Source: Phytophthora sp. 'mugwort'
Lineage: Eukaryota; Oomycota; Peronosporomycetes; Peronosporales; Peronosporaceae
Reading direction: 5' to 3'
Length of the DNA: 64,000 bases
Assembly (NCBI GenBank): GCA_033558025.1
Contig: JAUCEF010000005.1
Span: 7,130,001-7,194,000, forward strand
Shown here: one piece after another, positions 1-9,915 of the stretch
How positions within the stretch are numbered: position 1 is the stretch's first letter
Layout of the letters: each line of letters opens with the position of its first letter
Position numbers and translations under genes: made by a program
Notes under the pieces: generated by a model
Databases searched by the model: none
Seen by the model: only the letters and a program-made list of their open reading frames with translations
Told to the model about the DNA's origin: nothing

Positions 1-3000
1 GGTTGTTTCTGCTGCTGTAGGTCGAGCTGTCGCAGATCATACTCCACTTCCATGGCCATTTGCGGGTCTGTATTCATGAAAATATCCTTCACCTCTTGGC
101 GGTACATTTTAAACAGCTCTCGAATGTAGTGAAGCAAGTAGCGAGTCAAGGGACTGTGCTTCGCCTCGAGTGTGTGCTTGAGACCGATCAGCACGGGAAC
201 GACGTTCTCAAGGAAGTTCTTCTTGGACATTTTGGAAAGCAGTTTGCCCTTCGCTGCTGCGATTTGCGACGCGACGTTGGCATTTTCGCCTGTAGCGGCG
301 TCTTCTCCTTCACCGTCGTCCTCCTCGTCCTTGGAAGAAGTGAGCTTAATATCCGGAGAGCACATGATTGCGAAAGTATCCTTAAGGACTGCCTCCGTAC
401 AATTGTCCGTGATCTGAGACGGATTCTCGCACAATGGCAGTGTGCCATCCATAACTTCCTCCAGCACTTCGTTGCACAATTTCATAGAGATTTGCAGCTT
501 CTGCTCGTCCGTCATGTGCTCCAAGAGGAAGTTGTAAAGCTTTGCTCGTCGTGGGTAAAGGGCATTGCCCAGCAATGCAAGCTCACGCGTCCCTTCCTCC
601 TCATACTGCTCCGAGAACTTGATTTTGTCGCCTTGGATGCCGTTGAAGACAAAGATCATTTCAATAAACTTGTTCGTGAAAATATGAGGCGATTTTTGCA
701 ACAAGGGACCACAAAGGACATGACGTGCCAAGTTGGCAAGCTCCTCGTCTTCATCCACTGCAGCGCGAAGGAAGAAGCGCAGCAATGACTCGCGCCACTT
801 AATGTAATCCTGCAGAATCAACTGCGAGAATAGCAGCAGTGTATTGCGACGCAACAAACGGCTTTCATCCAGCAGCGACAAGGCCATTGTCGGAACGTAT
901 GCGTCCACAAGCGACGTGTAGCGAATGCAGAGATCGCCCAGAATCAGCAGGATATTCGATCTGATATCGTGCTCTTCGCACGTTCGCAATTCGCGAATGA
1001 ACATGGTCATACACTTCTTGGCGAGGTCACCGTCACGCAAGCACAATTTGCCGAGTGTTACGAAAGCACAGACGCGAACAGGGGTCGGCAATGGAACGGG
1101 CTCTGAGACGATGGAGGTCGTCATTTCAACGTCATCGCTTTGTCCTGTAGCTTGTGACATGGACTGGAGCATGGCGTTGCTGTTGGGGACGAACTTCGGT
1201 GGCAAGAAGAGCTGCACAAGCGACTTGAGACTTGAACTAACAGGCAGAAGCGCGGCTTCGCCAATCTTGTCAGCATCCTTGTCGAACTCGAGCAGAGCCA
1301 CTTCACCTATCGAGATCAGTTGCTTCTGCAACAGTGCCGTCTCTTCTTCCACACTGTCCGGGCTGCTTTCAAAACATTTGCGAAGGTTCGACTCACACAA
1401 TTCGAGCAGCTTTTTCCCCCACCCAAAGCTGATATCGCGACTCTTTTCGGGGGACGGAGTTCTCGCTTTGCAAATGCTGTTCAAAGCGAGAATTCCATCG
1501 GCGATAACATTCAACGGGATGGCAAACGAATACAACGACGCCAAAATTCCGTCCGCAATCGATTTTGCATCCTGTGCGTCAATCACAGTTGAAATCGCGG
1601 CAATTACACGCAAAATACGCTTCGATCCATCGTTGAATTCCACCGGCAACGCCTGATCTTGGAGCTTATTCCAGCACTCGACGACGATGCTCAGGTTCTG
1701 CTGCTTACCCTTGACACTCTCCACAAGATCACCTGAATGTGCCAGCTCCTCCAAAACAATCCAGCTGAAGCCCCAATAGCGCGTTAAAAGGCGACGAGTA
1801 GCATCGTCTTCCGTTTCTTCCTGTATTTCGTCTCTGGAGCTGTACGTACTCACACTTTCCTTGATGGCGAACACGCACGTCTTGATAATTATCTCGACAT
1901 CGATTTTATCACTCTTGATTAGCATTCGTAAGGCCTTCTGCAAACACCGAGCCATGACACCATCGAGGTGTGACACCTGCATCCAGACACAGTCGAGAGC
2001 CTCACGCAGCGACTTGTTGCGGCGTGCATCGTACCATGTCAGAACCCGGTCAAAAACAACTCGTCCTGCCGCTTCCAACGCGCAAGATTGCACGCTCGTC
2101 TCTGGATCAACGCACAGTGGAAGAACGCCAAGGTTCCACAGCTTCTGCGCTTCCTCATCGCGCGGGAACTTGAGCAAAATTGCTGACAACGACTTGATAG
2201 ATTGAACACGAACAACAACTGACGAGTCTGTGCAGCGCGAGTGGACGTCAAAGAGATCTTTCCTAGACGAAGCGTGGACGGTATCACCGGAGTGGGCCGT
2301 CAAAAGCGCTTCCAGAGCGTGCACTGCAGCCTTACGTACAAACGTCTTCTCATCCACCAACCGCTCACGAAACAGGTCAATCAGACGCTGCATCAGAGAC
2401 GTCTCGTCGAGAGTTTTGTTTCCTCGCTCATCGTACGATGCTTGATACAAAAGCTTTTGTAGTGAAATCGCAATCGCTTCGTTCCCATTCATTTGCACGT
2501 CATTGTCCGCCTCCTCGCTGTTCGCCAGATTAGATAAACCGAGGGTCAGCATGGACGAGATTCCAGCAATTGCCTTGGTACGAACTTGCGACATCTTGTC
2601 GCGAGCGCGATCAATTAAAACTTCAAGAAGTGGCCCGACACCTGAGTACGGGACTAACGCTTCGGGTAGCTCCTTCTCCTTTACTTTCCAGAATCTCGTT
2701 TCCACCACGAATCGGCTGATGAGCTCCACGGCAAACTGACGGTACTTGAGCTTAGCATTGCGGGAGTAACTAGCGAGGAACCGCGCGAAGCGTACGCACT
2801 CTTCATCTCGAAACTCGCTGGTTGTTTCGCTCCTTTCTTCGAGCTCATTGTCCCGTCGAGCAGCTATGACAGTGGAAAACACGTAAGATAACACCCGCTG
2901 TCGTTCGTCTGCGAGACCGGGAGCCTGCAGACAAATATTCTGTACCAAACCCAGCAACATCAATGAGCTTTCCTGTCGTATCGTTCCTTCTGCGTCATCC

Positions 3001-4046
3001 TCTTCGCATGTTTTCGCGACTATCTGCTGAGTTTTAGTCATAACGCCAATAGCAAGTTTATGAAAGCGCAATGACGACCGGTTTTCCTTGGCTACCGTCT
3101 CCTGGAAAGTCACCCCGGGAATGTAACAGTGAAGAATCACGCGCGCAATCTGTAGTGGCTCGCCATGTGTTCCACTCACGAGCGCTTCCAGTAGTTGCAG
3201 CGTTTTGCTCGTCATTGCCGACGCCGTGCCCTCATTCTCAGGTGGCAGCGCTGTCTGTAGTGCGATCGCTGTGTCAATGGTCGGCACAATGGACTCTTTA
3301 CTCGCCGAGAGCGAAAAACCATCTAGAAACAGCACCAGCATGTCCATTAGCTCCAATCCGTAGGTTGTGAGCATCTGGTACGTAGCGTAGCTGTCCTCAT
3401 CGCTCTCCTCGTCAGTGTTCTGCTGCTTCTTGGCCGCCCGTCGTCGTCCACGGCGCCCTGCATTCTTCTGCACGGTAGCTCCATTTCCCTGCTCTTTAGC
3501 AGCCATAAGCACGACCCATTTCTTGAGTGTGTCCAGCACCTGGCGATACACGTACGGCATGAACAGCCCGTACGCCGAGCCTCCAGGCAGCTGCAGCCAC
3601 ATCAAGTACGATTTAGCAGCCAGCAGGGCCTTCAATAGCACGCTGCGCTTCTCAGCGTCACTCATGGTGGCGTACACGTCGCGTACGTTCACGACGGCCT
3701 GCAGCAACGTAAAGAGCGAGCGGTAGACGGCGTCGTTGTTGTCGTTGCCCTCCTGCGGCGGCACCACGGCCTCGATGGCCTCCTGGGACGCGAAGAAGGT
3801 CCATAGATGCGCCACCTGCTCGTCTGCGGCGTCCGCGTGGTGACTGGCGGCCTCCTGGCGCCGCAGATACTTGGCGAGCACCTTGTCCAGCGCGCGCAGC
3901 TGGCGGCGCGAGACGCTGTCGGACCATTCCTCGCGCACAGTTGCGGTACCTCCAGTGTCGAATAGCGAAGAGATGGCGCTCTGTGGCACAGATCCGAGCG
4001 CCAGAGGATGCAGCACGCGGACCAGGTCCCTCTCCAGCTCCATCAT
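1..4046 (-). CDS. NCAPD3: Condensin-2 complex subunit D3 (CAP-D3), 5' part, runs off left edge
   Basis: One open frame runs without a stop from the ATG at 4046 (a second Met codon follows directly) to the first base of the window, giving about 1,348 residues with the C-terminus missing. The protein is an alpha-helical HEAT-repeat scaffold. The clearest family signature is near residue 1,025, on the minus strand around 970-920, where DIRSNILLILGDLCIRY matches the conserved Cnd1-type segment of CAP-D3 proteins. Shortly before the left edge, MNTDPQMAMEVEYDL resembles the start of the CAP-D3 C-terminal tail. Condensin II compacts mitotic chromosomes in the nucleus, and D3 is its HEAT subunit. An acidic/basic low-complexity patch lies near residues 190-210. 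Full-length D3 is usually about 1,500 residues, so only the tail is lost here. No intron is seen. Condensin-I D2 is the main alternative, and the tail motif argues against it. Confidence 0.85.
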   Translation of the reverse strand, partial: MMELERDLVRVLHPLALGSVPQSAISSLFDTGGTATVREEWSDSVSRRQLRALDKVLAKYLRRQEAASHHADAADEQVAHLWTFFASQEAIEAVVPPQEGNDNNDAVYRSLFTLLQAVVNVRDVYATMSDAEKRSVLLKALLAAKSYLMWLQLPGGSAYGLFMPYVYRQVLDTLKKWVVLMAAKEQGNGATVQKNAGRRGRRRAAKKQQNTDEESDEDSYATYQMLTTYGLELMDMLVLFLDGFSLSASKESIVPTIDTAIALQTALPPENEGTASAMTSKTLQLLEALVSGTHGEPLQIARVILHCYIPGVTFQETVAKENRSSLRFHKLAIGVMTKTQQIVAKTCEEDDAEGTIRQESSLMLLGLVQNICLQAPGLADERQRVLSYVFSTVIAARRDNELEERSETTSEFRDEECVRFARFLASYSRNAKLKYRQFAVELISRFVVETRFWKVKEKELPEALVPYSGVGPLLEVLIDRARDKMSQVRTKAIAGISSMLTLGLSNLANSEEADNDVQMNGNEAIAISLQKLLYQASYDERGNKTLDETSLMQRLIDLFRERLVDEKTFVRKAAVHALEALLTAHSGDTVHASSRKDLFDVHSRCTDSSVVVRVQSIKSLSAILLKFPRDEEAQKLWNLGVLPLCVDPETSVQSCALEAAGRVVFDRVLTWYDARRNKSLREALDCVWMQVSHLDGVMARCLQKALRMLIKSDKIDVEIIIKTCVFAIKESVSTYSSRDEIQEETEDDATRRLLTRYWGFSWIVLEELAHSGDLVESVKGKQQNLSIVVECWNKLQDQALPVEFNDGSKRILRVIAAISTVIDAQDAKSIADGILASLYSFAIPLNVIADGILALNSICKARTPSPEKSRDISFGWGKKLLELCESNLRKCFESSPDSVEEETALLQKQLISIGEVALLEFDKDADKIGEAALLPVSSSLKSLVQLFLPPKFVPNSNAMLQSMSQATGQSDDVEMTTSIVSEPVPLPTPVRVCAFVTLGKLCLRDGDLAKKCMTMFIRELRTCEEHDIRSNILLILGDLCIRYTSLVDAYVPTMALSLLDESRLLRRNTLLLFSQLILQDYIKWRESLLRFFLRAAVDEDEELANLARHVLCGPLLQKSPHIFTNKFIEMIFVFNGIQGDKIKFSEQYEEEGTRELALLGNALYPRRAKLYNFLLEHMTDEQKLQISMKLCNEVLEEVMDGTLPLCENPSQITDNCTEAVLKDTFAIMCSPDIKLTSSKDEEDDGEGEDAATGENANVASQIAAAKGKLLSKMSKKNFLENVVPVLIGLKHTLEAKHSPLTRYLLHYIRELFKMYRQEVKDIFMNTDPQMAMEVEYDLRQLDLQQQKQ

Positions 4047-4407
4047 GATGCGGAATTTTTGGCGGGAGGTTTTGAAAAAGTGACAGGGTACCTGGTGTAA
4101 CCCGCTTGCGTAAGGAAATAGTGGAGCTCTTTTATTTTGTGTGAAAGGATACGCATCATTAGAGCAGAAACAAATAGTACATATGCTCGGAAACTATAAT
4201 TTATAGTTTGGTACTTATTACTACTACTCTGTTCCACCTGAATATGCGCATTGATATTTATCTTGCGAGTGAAGCTTAATTCTATTGGATAAAAAGGTGC
4301 GAGTCTCCGGAATCTAAATCGTCGCGTTCAAGTGCCTAACTGCCAGCCATCCCCGACGCGCTGCCAGCCATCGACATCCATGCTGAGCGCCAAACGCCAG
4401 CTAGTCA
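4047..4407. other. Upstream spacer of CAP-D3 gene
   Basis: AT-richer sequence between the CAP-D3 start and the mariner remnant. It must contain the CAP-D3 promoter. I see no clear core element and no terminal inverted repeat of the neighbouring mariner element. Confidence 0.4.
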
Positions 4408-5704
4408 TTGGCACACTACACTATTCATCTACACGATGCCCGGATGCAACCAGCTCAGACCCAAGATATCCAGCCCTCAACCCGCGTCGCCGTTGTCATC
4501 TTCCTGACCAGGCACAGCGTTGCTGGCGTGCCCATGAAAGGCGCCATCAAGCAAGTTGTTGCTTCATTTAGAGTTTGTCGGGCGTCTGTGGCAAAAATCT
4601 GGCGGTGCCGAGAAGACGTTGTAGCACGCCTGGCTACACCAAAAGCCAACCGCGCTCCCACGCCAAGGAAGCTTTCGCGAGAGGATGTCGCGCGACATGT
4701 AGTCGCGGTACCCTCTGCCAGTGGCAGACGTGGTCTCGCTGGCGCGAGCCGTCCAGATCCCGAAGACGACTCTCTGGCGCCACCTTCATGATGGTTCGCT
4801 TCGCCGAGTCGTGCAATCACACGTACGACGTGGTGCATATCGATGAGAAATGGTTTAACCTGCATAAAGCTTCTCGAAATTTTATATTACTCCAAACGAG
4901 CCCCTGCCCTATAGATCGACGCCAAAAAAAAGATACATCGGCAAAATGATGTTTTTTTTTAGCACCGGTGGCCAGGCCTAGATTCAACTTTCGTGCGAAG
5001 CAGATGTTTGACGGGAAAATCGGCATTTGGCCGATCATTGAGCGCAGCCCGGCTAAGCGTACGTCCGTCAACCAACCTGCCGGAACCGTCGTACGAAGAA
5101 CGCCAACATGACGCGTTCAGTCTACACGAAGATGCAAAAAACAGCTAGTATTCCCCGCCATTCGCAGTAAATGGCCTGGTACGTCCATAGTGCGATTGCT
5201 ATAAACTAATTTGCGGCTGACATCATCTTTGCTCTATTGCTACTTGGACGTAAGAAGGGAGTGCTTCAGGTGCAGCAAGATAATGCTGGGGCCCATGTAT
5301 CTCCTTATAGTGCGAGCATTGTGCAGGCGGGTGAACTAGACGACTGGCGTATCGAAATGACGTGCCAGCCGCCTAGATCACCTGACCTAAACGTTCTTGA
5401 CCTCGGTGTCTTCTCTTCGCTCCAAGCCTACCAGTACCAGCGCAACTAGTATGATGTGGATAGTCTCATTGCAGCACCCGAAGACGCGTTCAAGAAGACC
5501 CCATCTTCAGTTCTCGACAAGTCGTTCGTGACCCTAGAGAAGGTCATGCAGAGCGTGATTGCAAGCGGCGGCGGGAACGACTACCGGCTTCCTCGTGTAC
5601 GCAAGGAGCACTATTGCAATGGCATATCGCCATCGGCCTTGTCGATCAATGCAGAGTTGGTTGTGGAGGAATTGAAGGTGTTGGCTGAGATGACAGACAC
5701 CTAA
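4408..5704 (+). pseudogene. Plant-type mariner-like transposase, frameshifted
   Basis: Several plus-strand frames in order reproduce a mariner transposase (cut-and-paste, TA target). HIDEKWFN at about 4835-4858 carries the first catalytic Asp. Around 4960-5090 come APVARPRFNF, FDGKIGIWP and RTSVNQPAGTV. QQDNAGAH at about 5272-5295 carries the second Asp. PDLNVLDLGVFSSLQ at about 5386-5425 carries the third, followed by a C-terminal tail that ends at 5704. This motif set is the plant/oomycete MLE type rather than animal mariner. At least three frame changes separate the blocks, so no functional protein is made. The N-terminal DNA-binding region around 4480-4700 is present but less clear. I could not identify terminal inverted repeats. 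Confidence 0.85.
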
Positions 5705-7190
5705 AGCGTAGATTTTAGCAGCTAACATGAGTCGATTTTGTCCCTCGTCCATATTGATAAAAATTTCAGTCTAACTTCGAGTAAAAACTCATAGCAGCAC
5801 GTGTCCTTCCTGCTCATAAATCAACGTTTCAGAGTCTTTAAATAAGCTTCTCGCTGCAGAGTACCATCGCAGCTTGACGTAACTGTGTGCGAGCTAATAT
5901 CGCTTCTAATTAGCCAAACTACGAAATTAAACCTCCCCCTATCAAAACTGATCATGGCAAACGCTCCCTTACTCTTAATCGAAGTACGAAACGCAGACGA
6001 GAAAATAGTGTAGAACCGCCGCTTCTTGGGCTTCATCAGGCAACTCACAGATGTATCCAACTCGCACTAGATCCACCAGCAGAAAATCATAACTAAAAAA
6101 TCCATATTAAAGTGGAACGGAGAAGTACTAGCATTAGATATGCCCGTGAATGTTAGGTGGAACTAAAACATAGGACAGTAGAATTCATTTACACTAATAC
6201 GTCAGGGCTTCCGATAATACGACTGCAATGTCATTGCACTGGTGCAGTAAAGTAGATAAACGCGCTGACGTCAGCAGCACCAGACAATCAATTATTCAAT
6301 AGTTCAAGCACAATACTGCAGCAATTGCAGCGCAAATTTGATTAAGCTGTTAACTGGCCATGAAACTACGAGTCCTACGCGATGGGGCGGTTCACAACCG
6401 CACTGACTGTCTTCGCCGTCCAGAACTGTCGACTCGCCTTCAGGAAGACTAGCATTTCCAGCTGAATGGGTAGCATGCCGAACGACTGGCTGAGGCAGCA
6501 TTATTGATAAGTACAGCTAGATACATATTAATAGCTCTTTTTGCCCCGGTTTCATGAAATTTGAGCTAGCGAAGATATTTATAGAAATAATTTTTGATCT
6601 TGCCCTCACCGAATATATAATTTGTCGGAAATGTTATAGTATATTCTCAATAGTATTATTAATTCGGAACCCCTGTAATACGTAGCTGCGCTACATTCCG
6701 CACCGCAGCTCGATAAGTGTGGCGAGTGGCAATATTCGTTTGACGGGTGGCAATGCTACAAAGCGAGCAGTAACTCTTGATCCGCAGCGAACTCACCTTC
6801 GCGGACGTGAAGATTTGCCACGGACTCGACGAGATCACGTAGCATATGAAGAATGGCAGAAATATCAAGATCTGAAATGCGGAGACACTTGCCCAAGAGA
6901 AATTCGGATTATATAAACTACCTAAAGAATAGTTGAAGCCACGAGTGATCGAGCGCGCACCAAATATGTCGACATGAAAATCTGCACGGATTGTGGCAAC
7001 AAACATATCGATAAATTGCTGTAGGAGTACGAACGCAATGCCAGAAGCACAAAACGATACTTCGTTATTGCTAAAACAAAATCTGTCTCTGACAGATTTT
7101 TATTTAGGACTGGCGCTTTGATCAATACCGGTATCGTTCCGGAACCGGTTTTAGAACCGAGATTTCAACGTTAATTCACATGGCCAAGTA
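5705..7190. other. Unassigned AT-rich stretch
   Basis: About 1.5 kb holding only short ORFs without recognisable domains, such as minus 5821-6060 and 6659-7006. A plus-strand stretch at about 6970-7060 reads KYVDMKICTDCGNKHIDKLL, a zinc-ribbon-like fragment that may be an old element remnant. I see no RNA gene and no strong repeat. Confidence 0.35.
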
Positions 7191-7209
7191 CTGTAAAACC
7201 TGAGATTGT
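7191..7209 (+). repeat. Left terminal inverted repeat of the pogo-like element
   Basis: 19 bases pairing with 7844-7862, with one mismatch at the outermost base. Directly preceded by TA. Confidence 0.9.
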
Positions 7210-7843
7210 GTCCCATCTTTCTAATAATGCCCCCCAAATATGGCGTCTGAGTGGGGACATGCGATAGTGCCCCACCCCTCTAGTAATGCCCCACCTCTGA
7301 TTATAAATTATCAGAATTTCAAATTTATCAGATCGGAGCCCGCATAAATCAATGGCCATGGGCGCAATGGCCATGAGTGGCGACGCCGATCGAGCTCATA
7401 AATTAGCTTTTCACATGTCATAGGTAGTCCGCAGCTGGCTAACCCGGGCATGGAAAGTCGTGTGAAGCGAGACGATCGTGGCGAGCTTTCGACGCTGCTT
7501 TGAGTCGGACGATTAACTGTCGCTGGCGGCTTGCTCCGTCTATTGTACGGGAAAGCTTTCGCGGAATTGCTTGATAAGCACCGTGCTGCGGCTGCAATCT
7601 ACAACGAAACCAACGAAGTGGTATCGAGCAGCAGCGACTCTGACGATGGCGAGGCTATTGTCGACACGATTGCCGAGATCGATTTCTAACGACATGCTCG
7701 AAGCACATGATAACTACAACTTCCTAACTGATAATACTCACGTTGACAATTCGACAAGTTTTAATACACCATCCCTTTAATAGTCCCACTTTAAATAATG
7801 CCCCACATAAGGCCTGGGGCACTAACGTAGTGCCCCACGGGCA

Positions 7844-7862
7844 ACAATCTCAGGTTTTACAA
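7844..7862 (-). repeat. Right terminal inverted repeat of the pogo-like element
   Basis: Reverse complement of 7191-7209 apart from one base. Directly followed by TA. Confidence 0.9.
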
Positions 7863-8019
7863 TACATCTTGATGAAAGAAAAAAATACATGTGGTTTTGT
7901 GATGAATTTTTGTTCATTAATAACTGAGCAATGATGCATGAAAGATGCGCGATCGAACTCTCCGCTCAATTGAAATTCAAGCGGCGCAAAATCGAATCAA
8001 GTCAATACGGGTCATGGGT

Positions 8020-9608
8020 AAAACGAAGAGGCTTACCAGATTCTGCTCCTGGAGGCCACGCTATCTCAGCGTTCATAAATGGTGGGTACGTATCAGCTGC
8101 ATCTTTTCTGGACCAATCGAAAGCAACCAGTACGACTCGATTCTCGACATGATCCCACATCACGTTGCTGTCACGAAGATTTCCATGGACGAAGAGACAG
8201 CTGCTAAAGTGCTCTTAATCTTACACAGTTGATCATAAACCGTCGTTCGATCGGTTTATGATCGCCCAAGGGATATCAAAGAAAATCTTTCCATAACGAC
8301 GAATGTCTAACCACTCGGCAACGATTCACAGCAGAGCAGCGCCGGAACAAACCTTGCATTCGAACAATACTGATGGACCTCCTTCCCATATCTCTTGGCT
8401 ACTTGACAATAACGTCACTTCCATCTTGAAATTTTGCCACAAAAACAAACCGCTGGATCACTTCTACATATTGAAGTGAGACAGTTGTCCCGTTGAATTC
8501 GAAAAAATCTTTGTAGGAGAAACTCAATCGATCCAGATCATTTGTATTCGTGAGATTTCGACGGCTGGTAACAAGCTGGCGGCACTCCCCCATTAGTTCT
8601 CGTAGTGTAGTCTTCAAAGAAGCGCACACACGAGTGAGCAATACCATTAACCACTCGTTGTCGAAGAAAAGAAGTGGAAAGCTCATGACTAGAGGCTCGC
8701 AGATCGCGTCTTCGTCGCCCGTATTCACTACTTCAAACACGCTCATGAGCGGTCCACAGATATCCACCAAGAAACATGGGAATTGCGGTGAATGATGTCA
8801 GGCAAGTTCTTGATGTAGTATCCAACGTTTCCATTGTCGGATCTCCACCACCATCTTCTTTCTGGAGTCTGCATTCCAAGTTGAACAGTAGCGTTTCTCC
8901 AAAACGGTAAGAACTATCTGACACTGATCCATTTACCGTCACAGGCGCAATCGTCGAGGCCGGATAATTCACAAGCAAATATTCTTCGAGCAAGTCCCGT
9001 GCCTTTTCGGCCAGTTCCGCTTCGCTTTAGTAAGGAATGGACATGCCGTGACAAAGTTTGATCGCAATCTCACAGTCTTCGTTACCGAACTCAATCGTCT
9101 TGCAATTCTCCTCAAACCTTGCGAACGTTTTGTTCAAGAGCACAAGCGGAATCGGCGTCTTGTCGTCTATACAGTCGATGCGACGGCACTCAATCTGACC
9201 ATTAAGCTTTTCAACCACTTCACTCAACTTCCACCACCCTTACACTTCGCAAATGAAGACGGTGTAATTAATTCCCTCACTTCGGCGAGCTTTCTCTTCT
9301 TTCCTCACCCAGCACAACCGCATCCACTTGACGCTGCGTCGGCATTGCCACGATGAGGGCATCCTTCATGAACCACCAAACGATCCAATCGACTCATCTT
9401 CTGACAACGCCTGCTTCGCGTCGTACGTCGCCCTGTTCGCGAAGACTGTGAGGTCGGCCGCATCAACGTTCGCGAGAGTGTTCGGACATTCCTTCTTCAC
9501 TTCCTTTCGGAAAGCATCAACGTCTTCAATATCCACGAATACAGATGCAGCCGAGATCACCGCCTTGCCGTCGTCGCCCACCAGCTCAAACCATTTCCGC
9601 GCCATCAC
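8020..9608 (-). pseudogene. Crinkler (CRN) effector with kinase-like C-terminus, decayed
   Basis: The minus strand reads in order like an oomycete CRN-family protein but in several frames. The start at 9608 gives an N-terminal ubiquitin-like/CRN-type module (KWFELVGDDGKAV, DVDAFRKEVKKECPN, VDAADLTVF). A frame break at about 9366 is followed by KDALIVAMPTQRQVDA. The middle region runs from 9227 to 8733. Next come RFVFVAKFQDGSDVIVK near 8450-8402 and RYGKEVHQYCSNARF further on. The catalytic-loop block VHGNLRDSNVM is at about 8190-8158, then FDWSRKDAADTYPPF. HGNLRDSN occupies the place of the kinase HRD loop, here with Asn where the family usually has Asp, and DW replaces DFG. CRN proteins are host-nucleus effectors. 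Multiple stops and indels mean this copy cannot make the full protein. Confidence 0.8.
8231..8263. repeat. Perfect 12-bp hairpin inside the CRN remnant
   Basis: GATCATAAACCG at 8231-8242 pairs perfectly with CGGTTTATGATC at 8252-8263 across a 9-base loop. It lies in the kinase-like region just where the reading frame is disturbed. Confidence 0.75.
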
Positions 9609-9915
9609 TTTAATCCCACACGGAAAATTGGAGAATGACTGTTATGATGACTCGCGAAATAACCTCAGCTGAGGTGTAACCCTTTAACTCCCGATCAAAT
9701 CGAGTAGGCTTGTAGATCCGCAGCGGACCCGTAATTCAATTTGTCCACGTCGCTTATTGGTAGAATTTCAGCAACTGTGGATTTGGTGTTTGGCTCACCA
9801 AGACTAACAGGTCCGTAGCGGACCCATTACTTTCACAGTACCATGAAGACCAGAATAGTTTGGCTATGTCAGTTGCACTTCTTTCTCTATTTTGCTATCT
9901 TCGTGCAGCACGATA

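Larger units (their letters stand above)
7191..7862 (+). mobile_element. Non-autonomous pogo-like element with TA target duplication
   Basis: The two ends are near-perfect inverted repeats. The left end reads CTGTAAAACCTGAGATTGT, and the right end, reverse-complemented, reads the same except for T as its first base. TA dinucleotides flank both ends (7189-7190 and 7863-7864), as expected for Tc1/mariner/pogo insertion. The subterminal regions repeat TAATGCCCCAC-like motifs several times on both sides. The interior keeps coding relics: about 7510-7570 reads CRWRLAPSIVRESFRGIA, like the C-terminal SF..AG segment of DDE_1 transposases, followed after a frame change by an acidic tail SSSDSDDGEAIVDTIAEIDF ending in a stop at 7687-7689. 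The element is thus an internal-deletion derivative of a pogo/jerky-type transposon rather than an unrelated MITE. The family assignment of the relic is inference. Confidence 0.8.

Noticed and set aside
60..1656. Plus-strand ORFs of 242 and 243 codons at the left edge
   Set aside because: They lie antisense to the continuous CAP-D3 frame and read as Leu/Arg/Ser-rich shadow peptides without domains.
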